A stretch of 64,000 nt of DNA from Epiperipatus broadwayi (lineage: Eukaryota > Onychophora > Udeonychophora > Euonychophora > Peripatidae), in NCBI GenBank assembly GCA_028023455.1, contig JAQFVV010006221.1:10592825-10656824 (forward strand), given 5' to 3'. Positions 25,886 through 38,690 of this stretch are shown here, piece after piece. Position numbers and translations under genes: made by a program. The notes under the pieces were generated by a model. It saw nothing but the letters and a program-made list of their open reading frames with translations. It made no database searches and was not told where the DNA came from. The first letter of the stretch is position 1, and the number at the start of each line of letters is the position of its first letter.

Positions 25886-27679
25886 AAAAGCCATGAGTAA
25901 GAAACTATTCCAGGGATTTAAATAGGATTGCAATGGATAGAGATTTATTAAACACTATTATCTGTCATATATTGATAACTGAAAACTTAAGTGCTAGAAG
26001 CACTGGGGAATAGATCTGTTACATAAAATTATTATTACTTTTTGGGATGGGTATAATATTCCGCTACAACTTGTTATTATTTTTTTGTTTTAAAATAACC
26101 ATTCCCTTGGAACCTCAGCATTAAGATGGAAATAAATTTTTATTAATGATATTTTTAAAAATATGTTTGTTGGCTTTGTAATGTGATTAAACGAATTTCT
26201 ACTAAAATCAAAATTTCAGTTAGATTATACTTATAAAATAAGATCAATTTTTAAAATTTACTCCATGCACACTGATGGTTCTTTAGTTATTTATTTTTGA
26301 AAATAGTACATTTCTACAAAATGTTTCAGAAATTTGCTTAATTGATTTTTTTTGCTCCTTCCCCTGAATTTAAATGTATTCTATTTTATCATTTATGAAA
26401 ATCATAAGGTAGTCAAAATAAATTTGTTGCTTGTCATTTCTTTTAATATATGCCTAACTCAATCAACTTTACGTCTTTCCTTATTATTTTGTAATTCAAT
26501 ACATAGAAGTAGTTCACTATAAAGGAAAGATTAACATTACAAATAAAGTATAGCTTAGTACTACCTTCTCATAGAACTAGATCAAGTCAGATTTATAAGT
26601 GAAAGAAAGGATGCTGAATAAACATGTAAAGTAATTAATATGTAAATTGATAAATTTACATATTCCACTTGCATGGTAAAGCAACACATAAATTCTTTTT
26701 ATTTATCATGTGGGTGTTGTTTGTGATACACTACACTTCTTTGAATTTTCTCTTTTGAACTTTGCACTTAGTGTAAATTACTTTGATGTTAAGCAGATCG
26801 AAGTTGTGATCAGAATTGATCTTATGCTCCAAGAATACTGATTTTATGTTAGGGTCTATTTTAGTGCATCTATAATATATACTTATATAGTGCTAACTTA
26901 GTTGTGCTATGGTGTGAGATTGACCATAATAAATTGTATTGCAAGTAGGTTTGTTGCAACTAATTTTTTAGATTATCTTAAGAGTCTGGTCCAGAAGCAA
27001 CTTATCTTTAGTATTATATAATAATTAAAATTTTCATGAATAGATAATACATTAATCAATTATGACACATTGTTTAAATAGAAATTTATCTATTGTTTAA
27101 TAAGATTTTATTGTTAATTTCACATAATTAATAAAAAACTTAATAGTATCCATTTCCCTGTATAAAATCACCTTTACTATTTATTTTTGGAATATATAAA
27201 AATTCTCAAGTTATCCAAATTACTCTCATCTGCAAATTTTGCTTCATCACAAACTTTGCTAAGAGTAATTTTAAATTGTCCTCCATATTCATTTTTATTG
27301 ATTTTTACCATAAACAAATACTTGAAACTTGATGAATTTTTGGTATCAATCATATGTGTATTATCGTATCAAAATAATCACTTAGATACAGATTCACCAT
27401 AATCTTAACATTTCAAACATTTACTATGCTCTTCCATAATATTAAAAGTGTAAAGAAATCTATCTAATTCCATGATGTATGGTAAATCATCAATTATTTC
27501 CCATGATTAAATTTCAGCTAGAGATCAGCTGTTTTGTTATTCTGTGCTTTATTGGATAAAAATGATTGAGTTCAAAGATCTATGCAACATTTTTAAAGAC
27601 TATTGAAATATGTTTGTAGATTAAATTACACTAAATAGGAATAATTAGTTTAATGACTACTAAATATATAGTGAGATAT
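25886..27679. other. AT-rich spacer, nothing recognised
   Basis: No coding, RNA or repeat-family signal recognised. Small open frames are low complexity. Confidence 0.45.
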
Positions 27680-27960
27680 AATGAATCACATGAACACTAT
27701 TTTTTATGCTTGCTCTTAACTGTTATTAAAACAGGCAAAACTCTCTATACATATTGCCACTCAGTGTAGGCCAGAGTAATCAATAGATACCAAGGCTTCT
27801 CACTGATGAAGGCCACAAGTCAGAAATTAATCTGGGGATATTGGATGAATAGGCACTAGATGGGATTTTATGCACAAGCCTTCTGGAACTCATTGATTAA
27901 TCTGGTTTGCACTGAGTGGCAATACGTATAGAGAGTTTTGTCTGTTTTAATAATAGGTAT
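27680..27960. repeat. Fold-back family B, nearly full copy
   Basis: The left arm begins with an outer block ATCACATGAACACT and CTTAACTGTTATTAAAACAG, then CAGGCAAAACTCTC and TTGCCACTCAGTGTAGGCC. The centre has GAAGGCCACAAGTCAGAAAT. The right arm has GGGATTTTATGCACAAGCCT, GCACTGAGTGGCAAT and GAGAGTTTTGTCTGTTTTAA. The two arms are reverse complements. No open frame suggests a transposase, so it is non-autonomous. Confidence 0.8.
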
Positions 27961-30299
27961 AATGAATCTTATTTGTTTAAATTAAAATCTTCTCATGATG
28001 TTGTATATGTATTCAGACCCTGAAAATACTGATATAAAATTCATCGAACCTATTAATGCATTTAAAGTTTTAAAACATGATGGGTAAACTAATAGAAACT
28101 CGTTTATGGCAAATAGAAACATCGAAAACTATATATTGAAAGTTTTGGTATACTGCAAAACTTGAATATCAGTATTCTGTTATAGCTTTATTTTGATTAT
28201 TATATTTTATTTATACTTTATCAGTATTTATATTATGATTAGTTATGAGGCATAAGTAATGTTATAGACATTCTAAAATTGGATTTTCATGAATAACATT
28301 GAAGCATTTTTATTTATTAAAAAGTCACTGATTTGTGTATTCTTTTTTTTAGAATAGATATATTTCCTTCACTCTACAATCACAGTTACTTGAAGCATTC
28401 TATTAATAGTAAATTCTATTACATTTTAGAATGGAGACTTCTTTATCTAGACTCATATCTTTTACTTTCATTTTGGAGTTAGAACTATTGTTTAGAATTG
28501 GCATTTTGTCTTTTAAATTCTTAGAAGTAATGTTCTTTACAGAAGATATACTTTTAGAAAGAAAAAAGTAAATTTCCAAAATATAATTATTTTTTTCCAA
28601 CAATTTCGGAGTCAATTTAAAAGCACAATCTTCAACCATTATCACTAAGAATTTAATTATTTTAAACATTTTTTTTCTGTATACATTTTTTAAAAATAGT
28701 TTTCATATTTTGTGAAATAATAAATTAATTTTAAGGTTCAAAAGAATTCATTGGATATAAAATAGTCAGCAAATGATCATATTAAATAATGATAGATAAC
28801 TGCTTCTGTTTTATCTGGTATTATCTTGAGGGTTTTATTTTTTTTTAAAGTATTTTTGAAAAATTATAAAATAAATATTTTTTTTTTAATTTAATATAAA
28901 CAAAATATTTCAGGGTATTCTTTTGAGTCAACTTTTTGAAATTTAGACTTTATATTTATTCACAGAGGGCGCTGCTGAAATATCATAATGCTTGAGGAAT
29001 AAATATAAACAAAGTGATCATACAAAAAGTGGGTTCTTAGTTTTTATGCGGGTTTGAAGAAAGATGAGGAGGATTTAGATATAAAGGCCATAGAGTTTGA
29101 CAAAGATTATGCTGTGGAAATGGGAGCGAGCAGGATAGAAAAGAATATGAGAAAAACTTAGGGTGGGGAATGGAAAAGGAAAGTAAAGTGAACTAACAGG
29201 TTTCTCTGGGCATAGTGGCTGAGAGTCCTGACTCTGAAAAAGGAGAAGTCACAGTACATCACATCATATTGCATTGAGGAAATAATTTGAATATTTTTTA
29301 ATTTAATATATATAAAGTTGAAAATGGATAAAGTAATAAATAAAAAACTATACTGAGTAGAACATGAAAAATGATTCAAAAGGTGCATTTTTGTAATAAT
29401 ATATACAAATGAATGTTCTGTATAATAATGAATAAACATAAATGTTATATTTATTCCAAATTATGCAGAACTTTAAAATGGCTAAGGAATAAATAATAAG
29501 CAAAACATAGCACAGCTTGCTCATAAATGGCAGCAAATGCAAACATTGTTTTATTTCAAGTAACACAAATATAAAATAATTGGAAATGTTAGATAGTTCA
29601 GCCATGAAAAAAATCTTAAATATTCGGATACCTGATAAGTGGCTAATTTGTTCATCCTTGAGTCATATTGCCCATATTTATTTCTACACTTTATGAATGT
29701 TTAACAATAAAAATTAAATACAGGTTTCTGAATAATATAGGGGGCTCTGCCCTATGATTTATTTTATGGTAGGTCAACTTAGAGCTAACGTTCCTTAATC
29801 AATTCTCAACTAAATAAAATTAACAAAATCTCAGTTCGATCAATAAAGCTCACAGAATTAATAATTCACAAAAATAATATTTAAAAAAAAATCTGATTAT
29901 ACATTATTTTATATACACTCTGTTCATAACTCAAAGGACAAACCTAAATTTATGTCAATATGAGCTATTGTAAATTAAATTATTATCTTTAATTAAATAT
30001 TGGTATATAAATGTATTTAAATGAAAATTTAAATGCTTGTTCAAATTACTATTATACGCTAAATTGATAGAAATACAATATACTTTATTTCAAAATTCAA
30101 TAATTTTGTAATTTATTCAATGGACAAAGTATGAGAATTGTTATATTTAGAATTACTAGTGTCAAACTTAATCCATTCACAACTTTGTCACTAATCCTTC
30201 CACATAAATACGGTAATGATTATCACTAATCATTGGCTAAATTAGAGATTATCTCTAATCCAGATGTAAACTTTAAATCTTAGTTAAAGATTAATATAT
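27961..30299. other. AT-rich spacer, nothing recognised
   Basis: Short open frames on the minus strand (88, 93 and 85 codons near 28403-29605) have no recognisable domain and look compositional. A more complex patch at about 29040-29260 shows no motif. Confidence 0.4.
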
Positions 30300-30501
30300 A
30301 AATATATAAACCATTATACGATTACAAATATCCAGTAACGCACTCTATTTAAAAGTCTATATCTCAATAATTACAAATATCCAGTAACACCCTCTGTTTA
30401 AAAATTTATATCTCAATAATAGATTCACTATTATTGAGATATAGACTTTTTAACAGAGGGTGTTACTGGATATTTGTAATTGTATAATGGTTTATATATT
30501 T
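30300..30501. repeat. Fold-back element with a tandemly duplicated left arm
   Basis: A unit of about 51 bp (ATTACAAATATCCAGTAAC ... TATATCTCAATAA) occurs twice in direct order at 30319-30369 and 30370-30420. Its reverse complement lies at about 30428-30479 (TTATTGAGATATAGACTTTT ... ATTTGTAAT). Outer flanks AAATATATAAACCATTATA and TATAATGGTTTATATATTT extend the inverted repeat. The loop is only a few bases. Confidence 0.85.
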
Positions 30502-30878
30502 GTATAATTATTTCAGTTAGTGTTAACAGTAACTTTCTTTTCATATACGCATATATATTAATTTAAACACACATACATGGAATTATTTATATTTCTCTGT
30601 CCCATATGTAATATCTTTGTGAGAGTGCATATTAAGTTTCCAGCTTTTCCTAAACAATTTATTTTAGTATCTCAATTTTAGAGATACCCTTTCATGACCA
30701 AGATTGATAAGTATGTATATTTATGCAAAAATAGTGAAATTTTGAAAGGTTATAATAGATACATATTTTGAATCTTTTTGAATTTTTGTCCCATTTATAG
30801 ACTCTTTGTTGATCCTATGACATATTGAGAAATATGTCATATACCTAAAGATTACTATTTCTCCTAGACGGGGGAGGA

Positions 30879-30931
30879 AAAAAAAAAAAAAAAAAGAAAA
30901 AGAAGAAGAGGAAAGAAAGGAAAAAAAAAAA
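30879..30931 (+). repeat. Purine tract at the 5' junction of an RTE fragment
   Basis: A G run followed by A and GAA-rich sequence, purine only over about 50 nt. It directly abuts the RTE fragment on its right. Confidence 0.9.
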
Positions 30932-31267
30932 ACTTCAGACCACTCAAAGAAGTATGGAGAGATGCATGTTGGGAGTAACAAGAAGATATCGAAAACACAA
31001 TGTATGGGTAAGAGACCAAACAGGTGTTACTGACCTCATTGAAAAAATTAAAAGACTGAAGTGGAGTTGGGCTGGATATATTGTTAGAAGACATGATAGT
31101 AGATGGACAATTGAAATCTTAAACTGGATTCCAAGAGATTGTAAAAGACCCAGAAAGAGACCACATGTGAGATGGATGGATGAAATAAGAAAGTGTGCAG
31201 GGGTGATGTGGAGAAGAGAAGCTAAAGATCGGAGAAGATGTGATAGTGGTTGATGATGATGATGATA
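30932..31267 (+). pseudogene. RTE LINE 3'-end copy (5'-truncated)
   Basis: An open frame at 30954-31253 encodes the C-terminal part of the RTE ORF: MERCMLGVTRRYRKHNVWVR, then QTGVTDLIEKIKRLKWSWAG, then RPHVRWMDEIRKCAGVMWRR. It matches the 17.6-kb copy closely but lacks about 40 nt just before the end (the KLGETFILQW part) and closes with GAT repeats at 31250-31266. No reverse transcriptase core is present. It is much less decayed than the 23-25 kb copies, so this insertion is younger. It starts right after a purine tract, suggesting insertion or slippage there. Confidence 0.88.
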
Positions 31268-32065
31268 CATAACAGTTGATAAGCTAAGCGCTTTCAGGAA
31301 TTCTATGTACCCATATTCATAGCTCTTTTCGCTAATAGGCATTTTTATTTTGGTATTAAAAACAGATCAAAATTACAATATAAATGATATAATTAAATAA
31401 TATTCAAACAATAGTTTTAATTGTTAATTCTATGTTCATAAGCTTAAAACAATTAAAATAAACTATTGAAATAAATAAAATCAATAAGTCTGTCCGATAA
31501 CGATGTAACAAATAAAAGCAATGAACATTTGTAAAACAGTAAAGAGAGAATTACGTGTTGCAACAAAATAAATACAGCTTACAAATGTACATATGTATAC
31601 ATACTACAAAAACGGAATAACATCTTTAAATATTTATAAGGTTTAATTTGAGTTTAAAATTTTATGTAAAAAAAAACAAAAACATTTTATTTATTCTGAA
31701 ATGAGAATGTTAAAAAAAAAATCCATAGTTTTAATGTTATTTCTCGTGATTGAAATAGTCAGAGAATCCATTATCAAAATCGTAAAAAATGAACATGGCA
31801 TTGGAGGAGTAGACATCAAAATATGGCAGTAAACTATTTGTTATGACAACAAATAAATAAATAAAACTAAAAACTCTTTTTCAAATTTAATCAAAATTTA
31901 AAAAATGAATTGAAAAATATATGCTGTTTAATTACACAGTCTTATCTTTATATGTATATGTGTATCGTACTTTGTTCCACGATAATGTAGAAGTGGTTTA
32001 CTGCACTTGTCAGTAATTTTTCCAATACTAAAATACTTTACTTATTAAGACTCACCATATATATA
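31268..32065. other. AT-rich spacer, nothing recognised
   Basis: No feature recognised. A-rich runs occur at 31670-31720. Confidence 0.45.
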
Positions 32066-32320
32066 TAATTAGAAGGGATTTGAACTTAGACTTTCATGCT
32101 CCTTACAGGTATACACTCCATCCTATATAATCAATACACATTCTTATATATATATGGGAGATCATCAGGACCAACTGATGAGTGCTAGTTCAGCACAAAA
32201 TATGTATATTGAAGACCATTTATCTTTTTCACATGTATGTAATCATGTGTATTGGTTGTATAGGATGAAGTGTATACCTGTAGGCAGCTTGAAAGTCTGA
32301 ATTCAAATCCCTTCTAATTA
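32066..32320. repeat. Hairpin built from family A end sequences
   Basis: The arms at 32066-32141 and 32246-32320 are reverse complements (AGAAGGGATTTGAACTTAGA left, TCTGAATTCAAATCCCTTCT right), with a 104-bp centre. The right arm and centre follow the usual family A order (GACCAACTGATGAGTGC, then TATCTTTTTCACATGTATG, then the B-box-like end). The left arm is an inverted second copy of the A end. Confidence 0.85.
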
Positions 32321-33082
32321 CATTAACTTCAGTATAGACAATACACTTGTATTTAAATGTTGTATGGCACCTAATTCGACATATCATTGCAAGATAAATC
32401 TAAATTAATTATTTTTGTGAATATAAAGCATATTATTTATAATATCTTCAAAGTAAACACTAAAGAAAATACAAGGGAATAATAATAAAAATAGATTATT
32501 AAAAAAAAATAGACATGTAATCACTATTGAGATTGACGTTGTTTGATCATAAACGTCTCTTGACTGAGCACAATAATTCTATTTTAATTAATCTTTTTTA
32601 TTATTATCTTTATTTGGTTGGGAATCAGATGGAAAATCTTTAGCTCTTAATAGTGTGAGACCAATTGGGTATAACAATAACATTAAATTTGGGGAGGGGG
32701 GGATATATCTTTTCGTTTAATCAGTTACGATTCGATCCAAGAATCCTTAACTGTGAATCCATCACTTTACCAAGCAATAAACTGCATAATTACATAAATG
32801 TATTCTTCACACGAGAGTATGGTAAATATCAACTTAATATTAAAAAATTTATGTTAATCTGATGTGTAATGCAATTTTTTGGTTGTATATAAATTAATCA
32901 ACCCTTTCTATTTATAGAAGAATGGATGATTTTAAAAATATATTTTTATTTGGTGATAATAATGCATTTACATTTAGGCTTTATCTGAATCACATTAATC
33001 AGAATTTTATTCTAAGACCGAAATTAGAAAAAACAGTTTTTGTTTATAACATAATTGAAGTATAATTTGAAATCAACACACT

Positions 33083-33170
33083 GTTTTTATGTGTCAAAGC
33101 GTCGGCCGGGAAGCGAATCCCGGGACAACTGCTTGTAAGGCAGCTGTGCTAACCACTCGGCCACTCTGAA
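33083..33170 (-). repeat. tRNA-Gly-derived retroposon, copy 1
   Basis: The minus strand has a perfect pol III A-box (TGGCCGAGTGGTTAGCACAG), an anticodon arm GCTGC-CTTACAA-GCAGT and a T-arm with loop ATTCGCTT. It then has TTGACACAT and an A run. Overall it matches animal tRNA-Gly, but the loop holds TAC in place of a Gly anticodon and the 5' acceptor strand no longer pairs. The T-loop C in place of the usual A58, plus the TGACACAT tail, are shared with copies at 40.56 and 53.9 kb. It is therefore a retroposed tRNA relative and not a Val tRNA gene. Confidence 0.75.
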
Positions 33171-34425
33171 AAATAAATTTTCAAACAGCAGATATACTTT
33201 CTATGTTTACTGGTGCTTTGTTTAAAACCCATCTATAGAATTTAAAAAGTTTCCAGTAAAGAGTTTCTTTTTATAAATATCTAAATATATAAAGTAACTT
33301 GGTGTGATTCTGAAAGAAAAATAAAACAAATTTATAAAAAAAAGTCTATTATTTTTGTTAAGTAGATGCCAATTAATCATTCTGTTATTATTTCTTATAC
33401 TTTCACATTTGTTTAATTTCATTTTACTATTATTCTATTACATGTATATGGTTTAACTTTAATAAAACACACTTTTAAAGTTGTAATTATAAATTTATTT
33501 AAACACACATTGATTGTGATTAAGACCTGTAGAGGTCCCTACCTTCGCATTTTTATGGCACACTCTTGAGATTTTACGCCTTAGTAAATATTACTTAAAA
33601 CACACTTTTGAAAGTGTTCAAAATAACTATCTTCTAAGTAGGTTAATCTTTATAGTTAGAAAATCTGTTTTAAATCTTGGAGTTTTTATAACTATTTTTT
33701 AACACCAGTAAATTAGATGAATTTTATTTTTTTTAATGCTTAATTTTTTACTGTTTTATTTTATTTTAATCTGTTGACTGATTTCATTTTTTCACAATTC
33801 TTTGATTGGTATTGACCTATCTGTTCAGGATGCATTTTATATTTGAGAATTGTGATATACATCTATACTTTCCCAGTTACTATATTCGCAGACGATGAGG
33901 ATGATTCGAGATTAGCACTTGGCAAATCATTTATAAGTGAATCTAGTGATGAGTAATCTTTTCATTGCTATAGTGAAAATTATAATAATAACTTATAGGA
34001 CCCCAATGCTAATTTTTCTTGTTTTCCACAGCAAACTGATGAATAACTTCTTTTCTCTAAATGACTCCTGCTAGTTCTTGGTGAGGTTTTATTTTTGAAC
34101 TATTCAAACACAATCTTCTAATGACTGAATTTCAGCTTCCGTTGCTTCAATAAATACAACTGAACAAAAATTAAAGATGAACTAATTACTAGAAAATAAT
34201 TAACTGCTTTTGTTTTTTGTCTCTTATATACTTCTGTTGTATTCCTACAATTCTCCCACACTGTGTTTCCTAATTGTAAGTCATTTATTAACCAATTAAT
34301 TATAAAAGAAAATAATTGAATCAAAATTATATTGACATTTTTATAATTGAATAATATTTTTATTTTATAAAATTGAATTTTTAAAATTATTTGATATAAA
34401 ATTATTTTTATTAATTTTCAATGTT
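33171..34425. other. AT-rich spacer, nothing recognised
   Basis: No coding or repeat-family signal recognised on either strand. Confidence 0.4.
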
Positions 34426-34700
34426 ATAGTTGGCTGAAGAGTTAGAAGTTGGATTAGATTGAAGCCTGTCCATTAAAGTATAAAGATTTGCTATCTTAGT
34501 ATAAACTGAGCACTGATTATATATGTGTGTGGGAGATGATAATCTGGACCAACTGATGAGTGCTGGTTCAGCATGAAATACTTATATAGGTGATCATTTA
34601 TCTTTTCCATATGTGTGTGGTCATGTGTATCAGTAGTATGAGATAGTATGGATAGTTGGAGGTTGCTTGAAAGTCTGAGTTCAAATCCCTATATTTATAA
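34426..34700 (+). repeat. Interspersed repeat family A, plus orientation
   Basis: This is a well preserved copy. It has GAAGCCTGTCCATTAAAGTA, GAGCACTGATTATATATG, CTGGACCAACTGATGAGTGC, TATCTTTTCCATATGTGTG, and a TTGAAAGTCTGAGTTCAAAT end with B-box similarity. The first block (CATCATCAGATTTTCAA) is partly missing at the left. Confidence 0.88.
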
Positions 34701-35299
34701 TTATTAAGATAAAACATTTCTTTTTACTTAATAAACCAATACAATTCATTTCATATTCCAATTCCGAATTTGTAGATTAATCTCAATAATGCTCAATTGC
34801 ATACACCAATATTTGAAAGAATTATGAATATTAGCAAAAAAATACAACACATTCATTTTCTTTTTCTTCACAGTACAGTAAATATGAATTTTACCCAACA
34901 TTACTTTGCAGCATTTTAAGCATTTAACTATAATAGAACATTAGATTTAAATTTTTAAAACTATTCAAATAATTCAAAATTTTCGCAAAAATGTTCTTCT
35001 TAGAATAAATGTTTCTTTTTTTTCATAAATGTACATCTATTTTCCTTAAAGCACTCTGCTTATTGCTGCAGTTTTAATTCTACAATAACATATTATAAGA
35101 AATTAACAATTTTAATCTGCCTCGTATATCAAATTTTTTTATTTATATCTTTAACGAGAATGTGATTTTTAACACTTCAATTTCTATAGATTTCCCCTCT
35201 TGTTTAAATTGTATAACCTTACTATTGCAATCTTTTTCAGATTACTAGAGCATATAATACTGCTGTTATATATATATATTTCTGTGTGTATGTGTGTTA

Positions 35300-35640
35300 A
35301 AATCCTAAACAGCACGTGATAACCATCTCTTATGCTAGCACATAACTGTTATTAAACAATCAAAACTCTTCACACAGTAGTGCCACCCTGTGCCAACTAG
35401 AGTAATCAATAGATGCCAGAAGGCATGCATAAAATCCCCATCTAGGTGCAGTGGTCTCAGATCCAAGGCTCCTCACTGACGAAGGCCACAAGCCAGAAAC
35501 TAGTCAGGGGATATTGGATGAGTAGGCACTAGATGGGGATTTTATACACAAGTCTTCTGGCATCCATTGATTACTTTGGTTGGCACAGGGTGGCACTACT
35601 GTATGGAGATTTTTGCCTGTTTAGCGTGTGTTAAAATACT
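35300..35640. repeat. Fold-back family B, most complete copy
   Basis: Inverted arms of roughly 92-95 bp lie at 35353-35444 and 35530-35624 (AGTAGTGCCACCCTGTGCCA left, TGGCACAGGGTGGCACTACT right) around an 85-bp centre. The centre contains CCTCACTGACGAAGGCCACA. On the left the outer block CAGCACGTGATAACCATCTC and TATGCTAGCACATAACTGTT is kept, and it recurs inverted in the copies at 48.3 and 40.25 kb. There is no coding capacity. The size and long inverted arms fit a non-autonomous fold-back DNA element. Confidence 0.88.
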
Positions 35641-36530
35641 TTCACAGGCAAAACAATATAAAAGATATAGTATCTTGATTCATCCATGTGCAATTGACAG
35701 TACTGGCATTTCAGCTGGATCACATTTACTATCAAATCATTATGAAATGTTTTAAAAAACATTGTACAGGCACTACAAGTAACATGTGGAACAACATTAA
35801 AAGTCCATCCAATAAAAATAGAATTTTTAAAGAATGTAAAGTGTGGAAGAGGGAGAAAACAGTAAATAAATAATCTGATTAAAAGTAACAAACACTTTTA
35901 TTAATGGACTCCAATATTTTTTCTCAAAATGGGAAGCAATATAGATGCATATATTATTTATTGTTGCAATCTGATAGTTTAAGAATCTCAATGGCATTAC
36001 TTTTTTTTGATAACAAGTATTCATCTGGACAGATCCCACATATTAAAAAATATATATATTTGATCATAATTCATAATATTAGAACATTTTTCCATGTTAT
36101 AAATACTGGTAACATTATAACATTTTTTAACACCAGTTATGTACCCAGATGTGACACTCATCACCAAATAAAAATCAGAGAAGTCATCAATATTCCTACA
36201 AAATTAGTCTATATCAACAAATGTGATAATGCAGCCAAGTAAATACTTTTAACTAAAACAAATTTTCATTATGGCACTAAATTTTTATGATATTGTTTCA
36301 GTAATGAGTGATTTCAATAACTGATAGCATTATTTACTTTGCTTTTTTCTTCATTCTTGATAGATGTCTTGCAAAATAAAGAAAAATAATGTATTTAATT
36401 ATATTTATAATTAGTGTAAACTGTTTTAAGAAAGTTCTATAATAACAAAATTAATGAGCTTAAAGATGAAGTGAAGCATTTAGAATAATCTTCTGGCTGT
36501 ACATTTTTAAAATAGTAGTTACTACATTAA
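35641..36530. other. AT-rich spacer, nothing recognised
   Basis: Overlapping small open frames on both strands (for example 112 codons at 35904-36242) have no recognised domain. I do not call a gene. Confidence 0.35.
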
Positions 36531-36830
36531 TTTTTAGAGGGTATTTAAACTCAGACTTTCACATTACCTTTAGTCGTCCATTGCTTCTTATACAACTGAT
36601 ACACATGACCACATACATGTGGAAAAGATAAGTGATCTCCAATATATGTATTTCATGCTGAACCAACTCTCATCAGTTGGTCCAGATCATCATTGCATAT
36701 ATACTATCAGTACTTTATATTAAGATAGCAAATCATCAAACTTTAATGGACAGGCTTCAATCTTCTCCACTTTCCAACTCTTCAGCCATCCATCATTGAA
36801 AATCTGATGATGGCATGTTCAAATCTTTTG
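36531..36830 (-). repeat. Interspersed repeat family A, minus orientation (left of an inverted pair)
   Basis: All family blocks are present in reverse complement order, from the B-box-like end at 36536-36560 to AAAATCTGATGATGGCATG at 36807-36827. It faces a plus-strand copy starting at about 36893. Confidence 0.88.
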
Positions 36831-36889
36831 TTTGCTAATTGTTTTTTATTGTTATACTCATGTTGACTGTAAGTCATTCTGAACCCTCC

Positions 36890-37140
36890 CCCAGATTTTC
36901 AATGATATGGATGTCTGTAGAGTTGGTGAATGGAGAAGATTGATGTCTGTCCATTAAAGTTTGAATATTTGCCATTCTAATATAAGTCCAGCAGTGATTA
37001 TATATTGGAAGATGATTATCTGGACCAATTGATGGGGGTTTCCACATTATGTGGTCATGTGTATCAGTTATATAAGATGGAATGTATGACTAAAGGAAGC
37101 TTGAAAATTTGAGTTCCAATACTTTCTAATCACATCTACC
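36890..37140 (+). repeat. Interspersed repeat family A, plus orientation (right of an inverted pair)
   Basis: It begins CAGATTTTCAATGATATGGA and ends GAAAATTTGAGTTCCAATAC. It is missing part of the central GTGCTGGTTCAGCATGAAAT block. With the minus-strand copy on its left it forms a tail-to-tail inverted pair separated by about 60 bp. Confidence 0.82.
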
Positions 37141-37336
37141 TTAAAAAATATATTATACTTGTATTTAAATATTACATTAACTTTTGTCATTTTAATTTAC
37201 ATTATTCATCTACTGCCACTCCCTTCTTCACACTTTTTTAATGTTGTTCCATATGTTTCTTTCAATACATCTATGATGTTTTTTAAAGTAATATTTCATA
37301 TACAATTGATGGTAAGTAAAGAAATATATTTTTTTA

Positions 37337-37349
37337 GGGGGGGGGGGGG
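37337..37349 (+). repeat. Poly-G run
   Basis: Thirteen consecutive Gs after a T run, unusual in such AT-rich DNA. Confidence 0.95.
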
Positions 37350-38529
37350 CAAAGTTATATACCAAATGTTTAAATGATAAAAATATACCAATTGATTGGA
37401 AGAATATAGTAGTAATATTTAAAAAATAAAATTGAAAAATCTACTTATTATAAATTCTATTATTATTTGAAGCTTTTTCACTCTTCATAGATTTAATTGC
37501 ATATCTCAGTTCTTTATTTAAAATCCTGAACAATTCAGAAGATATAGCAGTGGTATGGCGATGCTTTTTTTTATTGTTTATTGCTATATAATTCATAATA
37601 GAACTCTTCTTCACATCTCATAATCTCATCTTTCTTTTTCTTTTTAATAATAGTTCCATCTTCTTTTCTTATTGAAGAAATAAATTTCCTACCTATGCCA
37701 AAGTTTTGTTTTACACTTTTGAGACTTTTATTCTCTTCTATAGCTTTCCTTGCTAATTATCAATTACATTTTCTTATATTGCTATTAGCTTTTTTTCATA
37801 CCACTTTATAAAATTCTGGATGTGCAATCTTTCTTAATGCATTATTTTTATATATTTCCATATTCCTTCTTTTTTATATATAAATTGCCTTGTCCAGTAG
37901 AAATTTTAATGATCAACTATTGCTTTTTTGCACCAACTATCTTTGATGTAGTTTTTAAAAGTATATCAATTATCTTCCTAATGATTTTGGTCAAATCTGA
38001 ACAATATTCAAAATCTATTAGTATTTGAAAACAGTTTGCAAGTTCTAATTTAAATTCATTAGAGTGTTTTTAAAAATTAGGAATAACAACTGTAAATATT
38101 GTTTCTCCTAATAATTTTTGTTTCTCTAGTTTTGTAGTAATATGTATCTGTCATCTTACTAATCAATGACCATTTTTTACAATCTTGAAGTATATATTTT
38201 CTATTAGTCAAAATATAATTCAATTCTGCTAAATCTTCATTTGGATGCTTCCAATTTTATTTCCATTTAGCATTTTTCTCAATGAAAAATTCATAATGTA
38301 AAGTTTTTCTTTTCTGTAAATTCCACAATTCTATGTCCACTCCTTATTCCTATTACCATAACCCAATTTATCCATAGCACTTTCATCTTTCAATTGTTTA
38401 TTAATTCTAGAATTAAAGTCTTCCAGAACAATTTTTAAATGTTGTTTGATCTGATTAAAAGCTTTTTGTAAATCTATATAAAGATCTTCTACATCTTCAT
38501 CAGAATGAGAACTTGTTGAAGAATAAACT

Positions 38530-38690
38530 TGAATTATCTGTATGTGGTAGGAGAAAGGGTACTGAGATAAAAGCTCTGATGATGACTGCTGGACAGTTGA
38601 AACTGTAAGGAAGGAAATAAAATAAATCATATGTTAAACTGCATTGTAGAGTGTAAATTAAGGAGCATATGATGTATTATAGTATGCATA
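38530..38690 (+). repeat. Family C fold-back fragment inserted in the RTE fossil
   Basis: GACTGCTGGACAGTTGAAAC and TGTAAGGAAGGAAATAAA match the arm of the element at 6725-6968. It splits the RTE endonuclease between the SDRVARLVIQ part and the QVYSSTSSHSDED part, so family C moved after this RTE copy landed. The opposite arm is missing or very eroded. Confidence 0.7.

Noticed and set aside
30944-31342. Minus-strand 132-codon frame
   Set aside because: It is an antisense shadow of the plus-strand RTE fragment.
33083-33170. tRNA-Val(TAC) gene
   Set aside because: The anticodon triplet suggests Val, but the body is tRNA-Gly-like, the acceptor stem does not pair, and the tail is that of a retroposon family.
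35904-36242. 112-codon open frame as a host gene
   Set aside because: It overlaps opposite-strand frames, its composition is typical of AT-rich DNA, and there is no domain or splice context.
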